From Diorhabda sublineata (Eukaryota; Arthropoda; Insecta; Coleoptera; Chrysomelidae), in contig NC_079480.1 in the NCBI RefSeq assembly GCF_026230105.1, positions 25,028,488 to 25,092,487 on the forward strand: 64,000 bases of DNA, read 5' to 3'. Position numbers and translations under genes: made by a program. This document shows positions 11,138 to 22,739 of this stretch, in pieces. The notes under the pieces were generated by a model. The model did no database searches, was not told the DNA's origin, and saw nothing but the letters and a program-made list of their open reading frames with translations. The stretch's first letter is position 1. The number at the start of each line of letters is the position of its first letter.

Positions 11138-11716
11138 TTTTTTTTGTCCAAACTTTAATTTCGTACACTTCAAAGGATGCGGCTTTTGCAAGATGGTGCG
11201 CCAGCTCAAGCCAATCAATTGATTAATCAAAATGAATGAACTTTTTTCTGGAAGATATCTTGGAAAAAATGGTCTAGTAGAGGGGCTACCAAGGTCAACA
11301 AATTTCAATAGAATGGATACTTCATCTGTGGCCATATCAAGAATAAATTGTACAAATCACCTCCAACAAAAAAGGGGGATGACATCATTCTTTTGCTAAA
11401 CTAAACGTTCAAGAATTGCATAACTACCTTTTTTGTCCAAACTTTAATTTCGTACACGTCAAATGATGCGGCTTTTGCAAGATGGTGCGCCTGCTCAAGC
11501 CAATCAATTAATTAATCAAACTGAATGAACTTTTTTCTGGAAGATATCTTGGAAGAAATGGTCTAGTACAGTGGCTACCAAGGTCAACAAATTTCAATAG
11601 AATGGACACTTCATCTGTGGCCATATCAAGAATAAATTGTACAAATTACCTCCAGCAGAAAAGGGGGATGACATTATCCTTTTGCTGAACTGAACTTTCA
11701 AGAATTGTATAAAGTA
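10861..11716 (+). repeat. three tandem copies (about 289 bp) of a transposase 3' segment
   Basis: The anchor gatgcgg(t/c)ttttgca occurs at 10,888, 11,176 and 11,465, and the anchor aagaattg(c/t)a at 11,121, 11,411 and 11,700, giving periods of 288-290 bp. Each unit encodes the same piece of transposase (MRLLQDGAPAQANQLINQ in the last copy) through to the KLYKLPPAEKGDD region. Copies 2 and 3 are clearly more alike than either is to copy 1, so the second duplication is more recent. All copies hold stops and frameshifts. Confidence 0.9.
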
Positions 11717-11822
11717 CTTTTTCTCGGCCTAAATTCAAATAATGCATCCTAGCGCTACCTTCAGGACTCTCTCGCATGCTTAAACTCTTGTTCCAAATGA
11801 AAGTGAATAATTCTGTTCCCAA

Positions 11823-12260
11823 TTAATCCCACCTCTCCCATCTCGTCGCTGTTATAAATATATCATTTGAATTATTTTTAGAACCATATATACCCAAAAT
11901 CTTTAATTCAATTGAACCACTTGATAACAACTCAAACATCAGAAAAATATTTGTAAAGCTTATCTCCACATACTTCGAATAAAATTTAATGTATATATGT
12001 TGTATACCCTCAATATTTTCAAAAGCTTTTGTCAAATAATATAACAGAAATCGAAAAATTACTGAAAAATCCACCGTATCAAGTCCCTCTCTTATCTCCT
12101 TTCTTTCGACCTCATCTTTTGTCCTCGCCTGAAATATTTTTTGTAGAAGATAAATAAAATCAATGATCCATCCATCAATGGTAAAATTACGGAGATTGAT
12201 TCTGAAGACGCTTATGTGATAAACCCACAACTTCTGAAATATTGCGTTTGAAGGCTTCAA
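11823..12260 (-). pseudogene. possible non-LTR reverse-transcriptase fragment
   Basis: An open frame of 145 residues includes IDGWIIDFIYLLQKIFQA, then EIREGLDTVDFSVIFRFLL and AFENIEGIQHIYIKFYSKY. The layout resembles the middle of an endonuclease-type reverse transcriptase: the helix before the 'GVRQGD-LSPxLFN' block, then 'AFxNIEGIxIxG' and a strand where the YADD box should be. The key GVRQG and YADD residues are not preserved, so if the identification is right the copy is highly diverged. It is unusually long for a random frame in this AT-rich DNA. Confidence 0.35.
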
Positions 12261-12462
12261 GTAGATCCATCATTTTGCTATATTAAAATACCTTCGAGGT
12301 AAACGCAAATTACCTTTTAGAGCTGCCCTAATTGCATATTCAGAGCAATTCATTGTTTACGGTTATAATAGCTCTAGCTTCGAATATACTGAGACATAAA
12401 TAATTTACAATGTAAGGAGAAGATGGATAATATTCGTAGGTGCATTTTAATTATTATTCATC

Positions 12463-12465
<3 letters not shown>

Positions 12466-12507
<42 letters not shown>
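12466..12507. repeat. (TA)n microsatellite
   Basis: About 21 TA units with minor irregularity at the left edge. Similar tracts at 22,331-22,390 and 39,846-39,907 lie inside a dispersed repeat, but no such repeat was seen here. Confidence 0.9.
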
Positions 12508-12509
<2 letters not shown>

Positions 12510-12510
<1 letters not shown>

Positions 12511-15460
12511 ATGAAAAAACCTCCCAAATATCTACAAGATTCTGCTAATATGCATTACTGACCATATTTGACAGTATACGACTTCCGACTATTCTCGAGA
12601 TCATAAGAAGCTGAAGGAGGAACATTTTGGCAGCTATTCCAGTTGCGGATTCGACGTTGTTATTCCAGGGCAGTACTTTGAGGACTATTCAAGTTCTATG
12701 TTCTGTTTTCACTATATTTTCAAAAACACAGAGAACTTTTATAATTGTTAGAAAATAGAAAGAAAGAAGAGTTACCACCATTAGATATCATTTTTACAAT
12801 GTTTATATTAGCTTCACCTGTATGTGGGTTCGTTTGTTTATTTCTTTAGACTGAAGCCGGGTCCACACTCTACATAAATTATTGTTTTACGTAGCATTCG
12901 GCAAAATTTTTGCCACGTACATGATTTATAATTAGTGACACGCACATTTCCTACGAAAAAACTTTTGCCACATTTTTGCGACACATAATGATGTATTTGT
13001 GGACGTATTAACTACCGTCACGCAATTTCGTGAAGGAAATTTACTATTTGTGTCGGGTGGGATTTCCAAGTTTGGTTTTTCTTGCTCTGTGCTGTACTTC
13101 TTGTTGTGTCCGATGGCTGAATTGAAATTAAAGAAAAAAGTACCGTTTTTATCATTGTCAAAAAGACGGTTAAGCAAAGGAGACGTTGTTGAATAAAGAA
13201 TCTGAATGTGAATAGCAATGAGTGTAATGGAAACCATATACTAAATATATTATCCCTGGTTGAAAGTACTCGTCATTTTCGAAATTTCTTAGGCCGGTAT
13301 AGACTTTGATGCTCTAATAAATTTGTTTATAATAAATTATCCTCTGCCTACTCAATTCTCTCTTTATCTGCTTGCACAAATACGTTGTGGTCTTCAACAC
13401 AATCAAAATATTGTCAGCTATAAATGGGACGTACAGGCTGAGCATGTGTGAAATGGCTAATAGAATAATTATTGCAACCGCATGTACATGGAATATTTTG
13501 CGTAATCATATTTGAAAATAAAAGAAATATATTGGTTTTATACAGCAATTAGAACTATATACTAATATTTGTATTGGTACTATCGTGAAAACATATGGTA
13601 AAACAACAAGCAAAAAGAACTTTGCGATAATACAGATGATGGTAGTGTTGAAAATCTTAGTAACTTTTTAAAATACCTGCACAAGTAGCACTAGAAGCAA
13701 TCCTTAGCCTGCAGCCTATACAGTTCAGGTTTAGTCTTGACAGGTGCTCACAACTATCCTCCAGGAAATGGGTAAATCACGAACAGAAACGAAACAGGAT
13801 GAAATATTCATCATAAGAGAAAAAGAAATCTCAAATCTTCAATCTTTTCGTACGTAATCTAGGAAAGTTTTCTAGCCGGAATTGTTTTAGTTGGGATAAA
13901 TTGGAAATTATCATATTATGTAAAGTAAGAGCAGATATTTTTTTTAGTAACCAAACTTTTCCAATGAAAAATTACCATGAACTCCAAAGCTCTCACATTA
14001 ACATATTTTAATTAATAAAAATATCATGAATAGTCAAAAAATCAAACAAATATTGACGTAATATCCGTTTTCCAAAAAGTAAACACATTTTCAATAGTTA
14101 ATGTGTTGTATTCCATATATTTACCTCAATTTATTTCTGATCGGAATGTATTTAACTGGATATGCCTGTTTTTTTCCGTTTTATATTTAGTTAATAAAAA
14201 TTGTATACATTTGTTGAAAGGCTTCGAAGTTCGTTTCAAATGCAATACGATTCAATTTATATAATCGATAACATCATACCCGGTTACATTACATTTTCTT
14301 CTTTTTCGCCAACAAAGAGAATAGATTTTGAAATGGAATAACTGAGATTATTCAATAGCGATGCATTCATACCAACGTTAATATCAGTTTACTAAAGTGT
14401 GTGATCCACTTATACAATCAATTCCAAATATCCAATTCAATATTTTGACCTTCAATACATTGTACAGTGAATTCTAATAGTTGATGGTATCAATTAAGTG
14501 ACGTCTGGATTCAAGAAACTAAATTATGTTTAATAAGCAAAAAGTCAATAATGAAAGTAAAAATTAGATTGAACATCCATATTTAGACAAAAATTTAGAA
14601 TTTTGTTGTCAATTTTAATTAAAATATTATAGATTTTCAACTCTTTAAAGACTAAAAAAGAAGAACTGGAAAAAACTCATCACAGTATCCGTACACCATA
14701 AAGATATTTACTGGATAGTCGAGTTTTGAAAGTAACCATTAGAACAGTATAAGGGTTATATATCCTCAAAGTATTGAGGGTTGGAGTAACTGGTCTTATC
14801 ATTTTGATAGGCAGTAACCAAATAACGCCAGACAAAGGATTCCAAAACCGCTATAATGAATAATAGTATGAATATCTTGGCCAAGGCAGGCTTCGCGGAG
14901 GTCTTGAGGAATACACTTTCGTTTTCTAAGCAGAACTGTAACTTAAATCTTCTCAGACAGCAGAGGTAATATGAAATCCTTAACAGTTGTACTGATGAGC
15001 TCTAGGTTTATGCTGGAGTTGAAATAAGTTCTATATCGCATCTCCAGGAAATCAACTAACCATATAGTCTCTACGTAGATTGATCGAAAGATCTTACATG
15101 AGATAAGTTGAAGTACACATAAATGGGCCTTCTGTCTGGCTCTTTCAACTTTAAGTGCCCTTTGGCGATGAGGAATATTCGGAATATCGCTTGTACTTGG
15201 AGGAGAATTAAACTGCTAAGACTTCATTGATGGTGGGTTCTAGAGCTCAAACATTCCTACTTCTAGAAATATTAGGAATTCCTCTTTTGCTCGCAGAAGA
15301 AAAAACTGTCAACCACGTATCAATGAATGAATGCCCGGCGTGTGCCAAGGTGTGTAGTTAGCTTATTGGGGACATCGACCTTTGATAGTTATTAGTGAGA
15401 CTCCAAACAACATAAGCTTCCTATTTTTGAGAATGTTTTTTATCTTCTATTCTGTCGTTA
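12510..15460. other. mostly AT-rich; one unrecognised 101-codon frame
   Basis: A minus-strand frame at 12,932-13,237 (NGTFFFNFNSAIGHNKKYS) is bounded by gccgggtccacact (about 12,855) and gccggtatagactt (about 13,292). Those borders look like transposon ends but run in the same orientation, so no element is called. Nothing was recognised from 13,300 to 15,460. Confidence 0.35.
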
Positions 15461-16010
15461 GAGAGAGAGGGAGAGAGAGAAATGCTTTATTGTTATTATA
15501 ATTATAAGTAATGGTAATAGGTAATAATTAGGATTTAAATCCATAGCAAAAATTAAATCAGTATGCAGCATGCTTTGAATTACATATTATTTCCAGTAAA
15601 AGTAAATATGCCCTCAACTTATTACGGAATGCGGGGGAAGATGATAAGGATTTGATTTAAATTGGCGAGTGATTGTGCATTTTTTTGCATTGTGAAATAT
15701 TGAGCACTCAAATCTTTTTAAACGCCTAACTAAGTGCATCGTCCTTTCTGAAATTGGAGGAACGTGCTCACGAATTACGTAAATAGATTTAAAGATGAAT
15801 AAAGGGGGAAGAGTCAGAGTTTTTGATCTTCCATAACCTCAAAACCTCAAAACCTCTGTAATGAGCCGTGTTGTATAGTCCGAATAGTAATCTAACAGCT
15901 TTCTTTTGTAGTTGGAAGATTCGCTCAAATTGAGTCGCATCAAATGTACCCCAGAAGGGAAGGGCATATTGAAGATGCGACTCAATAAAGACAATCAATA
16001 CTTTTTATTA
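15461..16010 (-). pseudogene. non-LTR retrotransposon reverse transcriptase 3' end
   Basis: The minus strand reads IESHLQYALPFWGTF and FQLQKKAVRLLFGL, the segment after the reverse-transcriptase core in Jockey/CR1-like elements ('ESHLRYGIPFWG...LQKRAIRxLFG'). After a frameshift it continues with LFIFKSIYVIREHV. The element ends with aataaagcatttctctctctc followed by a TC-rich simple tail (about 15,460-15,495), typical of such 3' ends. It is 5'-truncated near 16,010. The DNA at about 15,870-15,990 is closely similar to 18,330-18,450, so both are copies of one family. Confidence 0.78.
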
Positions 16011-18297
16011 GTCTTGCTGTCATTTTTTCCAAATTCCTAAAAATTTATTTTATTATTGATTTGGAAGTGATGTGATTTGAAATATTGACCTGTCTTATAA
16101 TTCCTGTTCTGTTAAAGTCTTAATCTATTGGATTGAGTTGAGATTGAGTTCTTCTCATACAATTATTTGAAGCATTTCGGTTAATGCCTCTTTCTAATGC
16201 TTCTCTTTTGGTTTCTTGGAATGTCTTCCATTTCATTGATGATAAGGAGCTGCTAAATACACCAGACCTTGACCATTTTCCTCGAAGATATTTTTGATTA
16301 TATCTACTGTGAAATTCGATTTGAATATAAAATTAGAAACAGATATTTACATACATTGCAGAGATCACAAAACAAAAAAAATGGGAAGAGCTCTATAAAA
16401 GTGTGACTCATGATACTCAGTTTTCGAGTGAGTTGAAGAGACTGTTTCTACTCATACACCAGAAAAATCAATTTTTACAATTCCTTTTGAATATAGGTCT
16501 CAAAAATACTTTTCCACAATCCACAATTCCAATTATATAGTTTTTGCAAATTATTAGTGATTCCAAGAGGCTTAACTTTTACAATGAGAAATTTTAAGGT
16601 TAATTTTTTTTTTCGATTCATGCTGTGATATTAAAATAACACACCAGAGATAATTCAACGCGAGACTCCCAATTAATTTGATGAATACAAACCTGGAGTG
16701 CAATTATTATAAAGAGATGTTATAAAATTTCAAAAGATCTTTCATTCTTTACGTTTGCTAATTCATTTTACCTGTAAAACGGATCAATAGCAAGAAGCTC
16801 TAAATTTTCTCTATAATGATCGGAAGTCAGAAGCACAAATAAAACCATCTTAGTATCTTTATTGTATACGGTAACGTATATAATGAAAGAAAAGAGGTTT
16901 AATGTTGGCATCCTGCGCTATAATAAAAAAGATAACTTTATAACTCTCAAGACAAAATTTGTCGGAGCAGTTTTCTTTATAATTGGTGCTGTTTCTTGCA
17001 TTCTCATTTTTCATTTTGTTAACGTACAGCTCTTGAAACTAAGTATTCCTGCGAGTCATAAAGTGAAACGTGAACTTCACTTGAAATGAAGGAAAACAGA
17101 AAATACTATTATTAAAATCAGTATCATTTAAATAAATTTTTTGTGCAAAACTCAGATTAAATGAGATAACTATATCTGTAGATCGATTAACATATATAAA
17201 TAGAAATAAATAAGCCATTATTTACCAGAGAATACAGAACAAGACTTATCTTATATCAGCCGAGAAATTAAATAACATGAACAAAAATGTGCTAGTGGAC
17301 AAGGAATGCTAGCGACCATTCCTATCCATTTCGATAGTATTCTCATAGATAACATGCTCTTTTCGCCCTTTATGATATGTCCTTTCAACGTAGCATCTTT
17401 CACTCGGTATAATATGCCTTTTTGACATCAACATTTTGTGATATGTCTCAATGTTTTTAAATGGATTCATGTCTGAACTGTCACGTGACTGGAACACACA
17501 GATCGAACCACATCATGCCTTCTTGATATCCTATTTACACTTCGTAATTTTTCAATATACCTTTCGATGTTGACTAACTGGCTGCGGTTAGGCGCGATAA
17601 GTGGTGATGCCACGGTGTACTTTGAATGGCGAACTATGGAGACAGTTAGAGTGCTACTGCTATTGAAATAGGAATTGGAGCCGAACATCAAGGTTTATAG
17701 TCAAATAGAAGTGGTTGTACGATGTCGAAAGCGACTTGGCCAAAAACTAGCGAAGAATAAAACATTAAAGATAATAAGAGTTACGAAAAAATGATATATA
17801 AAACTTTTAGAATGACAATTGGTCCCTGTACTATTGATACAGGACTCCAGAAATGGGTAGTGACAACGAACATAAATTACAAAAAGTGTAATAGAGAAGA
17901 AGACGACTTAGCTGCTCTGCCTTGACAGAAAAACGAATACTGGAGGACGAATCACTTCGAAAACATAGCGGAAATAGACATAGAAGTGAGAAACAACAAT
18001 CTGAGTTGATAATTCTAAAGGTATAAAACAGAAAAGGTTGAGAGGGTAATTAGATATTTAACTAATTTTCCAAATTGTGAAAACAAGGAGTCGTCGGACT
18101 TCCGAGTGAACTACGACCAATCTAGATCGATTTTATCCCGTACTAATCTAATCTAACCTAACCCTCACTTTGGAATTCTTTCCCGCTTGAGACAGTTTCT
18201 CGGCTTAAAAACGTTGTATATATATATATACGGGACTTGTTAAGTTTACATTTGGTTATCAAAATTATGTGTGAGAAAAATAAATAAGGAAGAAAGA
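16011..18297. other. no gene recognised
   Basis: Open frames of up to 75 codons (for example 16,862-17,089 + and 17,467-17,691 -) have no recognisable domain. A short (TA)n tract lies near 18,217. Confidence 0.4.
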
Positions 18298-18299
18298 GT

Positions 18300-18990
18300 C
18301 AAAATATTTTAAAGATGTCCTGCAGTGAGCCCTGGTGTTTAGTCAGAGTAAATATCTATCAGCTCTCTTTTGTAGTTTGAAGATTCGCTCAAAATGAGTC
18401 GTACCCCAGAAGGGAAGGGCATATCGAAGATGCGACTCAATAAAGACATAATAAGCTGTTAAGGAGGTGGATAAGTTCACAACAAACCCTAAGAATTTTG
18501 AGGCGTCATTTGCGGTGTTATGTAATAAAAAAGGCAGCGATGTATTTTTATATTATAAAATTGTAGTTTTAGAAACGTTGAGACAGAGAAGATTAGAATC
18601 ACACCATGATTTAAGGATGATTAGGTCACAAGATATGGTCCTATGAAGTGCCGTGAGATCAGGGTGGCTTCAAGAGAAACTAGTATCGTCTGCAAATAGA
18701 CATATTTTACCACTGATAGGCGATGTCGTTTATAAACCGAAGAAACAAAATAGGAGCTAGTACTGAGCCTTGGTGCACTCCACATTCTACTAGGTTGCAA
18801 GAAGACATCGTTGTATCAACCCTTAGAAGCTAACTTCAGTTGGTAAACTATGACTTAAACCATACGAGAGGTGCTTCCCTGAAGCCGTAGTACTACAATT
18901 TGTTAATTAAAATGTTATGATTAAGACAATCAAACGCTATAGAAAAATCACAAAAAGTTGTTACAGTTGAGTGATGGCTGTTTAGGCAAA
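18300..18990 (-). pseudogene. non-LTR retrotransposon reverse transcriptase, degenerate (same family as 15.5 kb)
   Basis: Read downward from 18,990, the minus strand shows TTFCDFSIAFDCLNHNILIN, the palm strand with the first catalytic Asp (D of AFDC). It continues with the ECGVHQGSVLAPILFLRFIN block and KICLFADDTSFS, the FADD catalytic box, separated by frameshifts. Further on it joins the same LRYGIPFWG-type tail as the copy at 15.5-16.0 kb, truncated near 18,300. Both catalytic motifs are legible, but stops and frameshifts make the copy inactive. Both copies lie in the same orientation, about 2.5 kb apart. Confidence 0.82.
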
Positions 18991-21079
18991 TGTATTTCAA
19001 CGATTCAATTGATTTGAAATGACATTAATATTACATATTATCCAATTAAAATTCTATTTAACACGTGAAATCAATACTTGATCCAAATTTAAGTAAAATC
19101 AAAAATTCATTGCTCTTTCCCACTATTATAGTAGTTCATGTCTGGACATTAATGCTAATGAATCTAATGGACACTATATTAAACACCGGCATGTGGTTTG
19201 GACTCACATTATCAGATTTATGAGGTTTTAATCTTCCTGACGACGGTTTCGGGTGCAAGCTAGTGAATTGAATTATACCTTTCGGCTATTTGTTATCAAG
19301 AACTTTAATTATAAGTCTATTGTAGATCTATAAATCAAATAATTCGATTTTATTCTGAAAAATTGCAAAATAAAATATGAAAATGATTCGTATACAAAAA
19401 ATAAGTAATCAAAAACTATCACGTTCAATAGAAATGTTTATAAACTTAACATGAGGAAATCTTCGAATACAACTTATTCTTTAGTTGCGAATATTCAATT
19501 GAGTTTGTACTAATTGATAGATCTCTATCTCTGGCTGTAGCCTCACAATTATAATAACAATCAACTGCAATCACGATCTACTAACATTTGTTTTGATCCA
19601 TTCCACTCACCTCTTGGATCCTGAATTTCAAAGAAATTCAGATCTTTCAGGAAACTTTTCCTACATCTGAGTTTGAGCCTGCTTGGTGGACTGCAATAAA
19701 CGGAGGATCTCCATTATCTGGGATGCTTGGCAAGCTGACTAGGATCTGATAAGAAGCGAGGTGATCTACTTATCCCAGCAGTAACGCGGGACACAAATGA
19801 AACATGACGTTAGACTCATAAGGTGATTAGGCAATTACGCCGTTGAGTCTTAAAGGCACATGGTGAAGTGAACTTCTAAACGGGCACGGACAATTCAACG
19901 CATGTATACATCGTATGAAAATGTTGGAGATTTTTGTTTGGGTGTATTGCCCAGGAGCTGCGGGCGTCAGCTGCGGTGGCAAAATAAAGATGGACCGGAG
20001 AATATTAATCCATGGATGTTTACAACTAAGTTAATCAAGGAACTTGAGATAGAAGTTTGGAGAATTTTCACTACATGGAAGTAATACTCACGCACTCATG
20101 CAAACAAAGTTCTAAAAACGGCTTTTTCAGTAGAGTGGATACGTTATAGTATTTCACATTTGCAATTAAATGTCAAAACGAGACTACTTGTCTTTTTCCA
20201 GTTTTGGAGGTGAATAGCCCCACATGAAAATAGATTTTTGAGCAATCGTTTCATTGAATATGTTCGTTAAATTAATTCAATTCGAATACAAATTCAATCA
20301 CCTGCAAAAAAATTATAAAATTATGTCAGACACACAATTTCACATGAAAATGTTTATTCCAAAGTGAGCTTCTTGATCAAAATAGAGTGTGGGTCTAACA
20401 AGTTTTAAAGTACCTCAAAATCTAAAAAAAATTATGTAACAAAATGGAGGACTCGCTCAAAAACAAACCAAGGAGTAAAATGAAGACAAGAATGTGTAGA
20501 ATCAAAACAACTAATTACTGATTCATCTATAAATATGTGAGCTGTAGTTGCAGTAGATTCTAATAATAATAATAATTAACTGAAAAATCAAATTTTATAT
20601 TCATTACACTCATTGCTACGCTGTACGCTCCTCGTTGGAGTTTTTTTTTAAATTTCTCCTTGTTCGCGGCGATGTTCGCAACGACGTTCACTCTATTGCA
20701 AGTGGAAACGCACCTTAAAACGTATCCAGAATAGAGGTCCAGTTCCATCGACAACTATGAGCTCAATGTTTTTTTTTAAATTAAACTTTGTAAATGATCT
20801 TCTCCTTAAATATCAACGTTATGTAAAGTACAGGAAAAAGTTTGATGTAGCTCGGATTTATGATAAAACAGTAATAAATTTTGGGCAATTCGCTATTCGC
20901 AATTCTCTATGATACGAGCTAAACATGAATTCGAAAACTGCGAGAAATAAAGCTGAAATTTAGTATACACGTATTTTTTATAATATTCAGAAATATCGGT
21001 GAAGATTCTCTACTTCAGAAGTTTATCTCTCCTCTAGAATCCAAAAGCACAATATTGTAATGAAAATTCCCAAAGAGAG
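18991..21079. other. no gene recognised; GC-richer unidentified patch at 19.6-20.1 kb
   Basis: The region 19,600-20,090 has higher GC and a 60-codon + frame, and may be a decayed transposon segment, but no motif was recognised. The rest is AT-rich, with short frames only. Confidence 0.4.
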
Positions 21080-21200
21080 AGAGAGAACGTAATAATCGAG
21101 TGAGTTTCCTGATCAACACAATCGAAAGCATTAGCGAAATCACAAAAAATCGAAGCTGTAAAAAATTTATTATTAACTTAGGATATATATTTCGTTAAGA
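21080..21200 (-). pseudogene. short non-LTR reverse-transcriptase fragment
   Basis: The minus strand encodes TASIFCDFANAFDCVDQET, the palm-domain strand 'IFCDLxKAFDCVDHE' with the first catalytic Asp. Only about 100 bp is recognisable. It is a separate remnant from the 18.3-19.0 kb copy, and its clade is not determined. Confidence 0.6.
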
Positions 21201-21800
21201 GCATCCAGTTGATCCCCAAATTATGAACGTCTTTATGTAACTTCCTGCATTATGTTTCCTGGAAAACTGGTCTTTGACTCCATATTCAAATGAATTCTCG
21301 TAATGAACTTTTTTTAACGAATAAACTCTCTGCATACAAAAACAATAAATTTGGAATATCCGGTCCCGTGTCACTCCAGGTTGGAATATCCAAAAACAAC
21401 CTTATCATCATGTAAGAATTGATAATAGGAAACTTTATATCACAATATTAAAATGACTATGCAAATTCTGTGACACTTGGTATAAAGAGGAGGAAATAGC
21501 TTCACATACCGAAGGGAATTAAATGATAAATTATGCCGAAATATTCACCCAGCTTCGACTCTGATTAGACGCGAATTTGAGAGAAATTCGTCTAAACAAG
21601 TTTGAGTTAGTTTTTAAATTACGTCCTTACTGATTGATTAATATTTGTTTTAGTAGCTGCATTTAAAAATACAAAGTAGACTCAATCATACAAGGTTTTT
21701 TGCAGAAATAAATCGTTTCTGTACTAAATTTGGTAAAAATCTTCTTATGTCACAAACATACTGTTACTTTTCGGACATAAAACTGTTACGCACTCATTTC
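21200..21800. other. no gene recognised
   Basis: AT-rich, short frames only, no repeat seen before the dispersed-repeat edge at about 21,800. Confidence 0.4.
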
Positions 21801-21941
21801 CGCTCCAGCCGGTTCAGCTTGGATATAGTAAAATTCTAAAATTCGGCGAAAGATGAAATATACAGAATTCGTTTGATCTTTTTGGATAATTTCTAGGCGA
21901 CTATTATTTGTGTCAAAATACAGGATTTCTACTATTCACCT

Positions 21942-22322
21942 CTGAAATAATTTCAAAATCCCATATTTCTAAAATGAATTCTGCTGATCTTCAATAGAGA
22001 AAACAACTACTTTCCTGGCTAATGCCTCGACGAACATTGCATTACAACTATTTTGAAGGAGTGATGTCATTCGAACCTTTTGTCGATATTAACATCCCTA
22101 ATGGCTCGCAACTGCAAGGAGAGGTTGTAATTACTGACTAGTTTCGACGTCATTACGTCTCATCAGAGCAATTTAACAAACCTTGTTCAGGCTTGAGACC
22201 CGAACTGAAGAGGAGTTGTAATTCAATATTTGTCGAGGCATTAGCCTGGAAAGTAGTTGTTTTCTCCTTTGAAGGAAGGCAGAATTCATTATCAAAATAT
22301 TCAATTTCTGAAATATTTCATA
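21942..22322. mobile_element. inverted-repeat unit carrying a hammerhead ribozyme in its loop
   Basis: The left arm (about 21,942-22,056) and right arm (about 22,203-22,322) are inverted copies over roughly 115 bp. The inner 85 bp (caggaaagtagttgttttct-type block and tcgaggcattagcc) are about 80% identical, and the outer part is weaker. The 146-bp loop holds the minus-strand hammerhead ribozyme. Hammerhead motifs are known in Penelope-like elements, whose terminal repeats can be partly inverted, and in non-autonomous retrozymes. No reverse transcriptase is nearby, so the unit is non-autonomous or a remnant. The assignment to Penelope-like elements is inference. Confidence 0.7.
22122..22183 (-). 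ncRNA. hammerhead ribozyme, type I, minimal stem III
   Basis: On the minus strand the core box CTGATGA occupies 22,166-22,160. Stem II follows as GACG-TAATGA-CGTC (22,159-22,146), then GAAA (22,145-22,142). Stem III is the palindrome ACTAGT, counting the last A of GAAA (22,142-22,137), and the cleavage-site C is at 22,136. Stem I is formed by ATTGCT (22,172-22,167) with AGTAAT (22,135-22,130), six pairs with one G-U. It continues after an internal loop with AGGTTTGT (22,183-22,176) against ACAACCT (22,128-22,122), with one bulged T. All conserved core nucleotides are present. The very short palindromic stem III is the form found in Penelope-like elements and retrozymes, thought to act better as dimers. 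Activity is predicted, not shown. Confidence 0.88.
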
Positions 22323-22323
22323 T

Positions 22324-22330
<7 letters not shown>

Positions 22331-22390
<60 letters not shown>
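22331..22390. repeat. (TA)30 microsatellite
   Basis: A perfect AT/TA tract of 60 bp between the hammerhead-bearing inverted repeat and a second foldback. A tract of nearly the same length sits at the equivalent position in dispersed-repeat copy B (39,846-39,907). Confidence 0.95.
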
Positions 22391-22393
<3 letters not shown>

Positions 22394-22602
22394 ATTTTAG
22401 GTCTCTTCTGTTTCAAAATTAGTTTTTTTAAAATTTTTTAAGAGATAAAAATTGACGTTTCGACTTTTCTTTAATTTGCAAATTGTCAGTGTGATATCAT
22501 ATTTCGATAGACTTAAAGAAAGGTCAAAATGTCAATTTTCATCTTTATTTTAAAACATTATCAAAAACAACTAATTTTGAAATAGAAGAGACCCAAAATC
22601 AA
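22391..22602. repeat. foldback (inverted repeat) of about 90-bp arms
   Basis: The left arm begins ttgattttaggtctcttctg (22,391) and runs to about 22,475. The right arm (about 22,510-22,602), reverse complemented, begins ttgattttgggtctcttcta. Both arms share tttcaaaattagtt, aaaattgac and tttctttaa blocks, at about 85% identity by eye. The spacer is about 35 bp. The unit could be a miniature element or the hairpin product of a replication error. No target duplication was identified. Confidence 0.8.
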
Positions 22603-22739
22603 GAAAATTCAGAAACAAGTGATATAATAAATAAAGAAATTATTTAAGTTAGTCAAGCGATAGTGATAAGTGAATTATTATAAGTTAGTGTAGTGTATAG
22701 TTGTTCAATAAATTAAGAACGTAAGAGATATATTTAATA

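Noticed and set aside
12855..13310. Possible transposon bounded by gccgg-type ends around a 101-codon frame.
   Set aside because: The two end motifs lie in the same orientation instead of inverted, and no target duplication was found.
19238..19262. CTGACGA motif resembling a hammerhead core.
   Set aside because: No GAAA box follows at the right distance and no stem II pairing forms.
22193..22441. 82-codon frame with a repeated Ile-Tyr stretch.
   Set aside because: The repeat is just translation of the (TA)n microsatellite.
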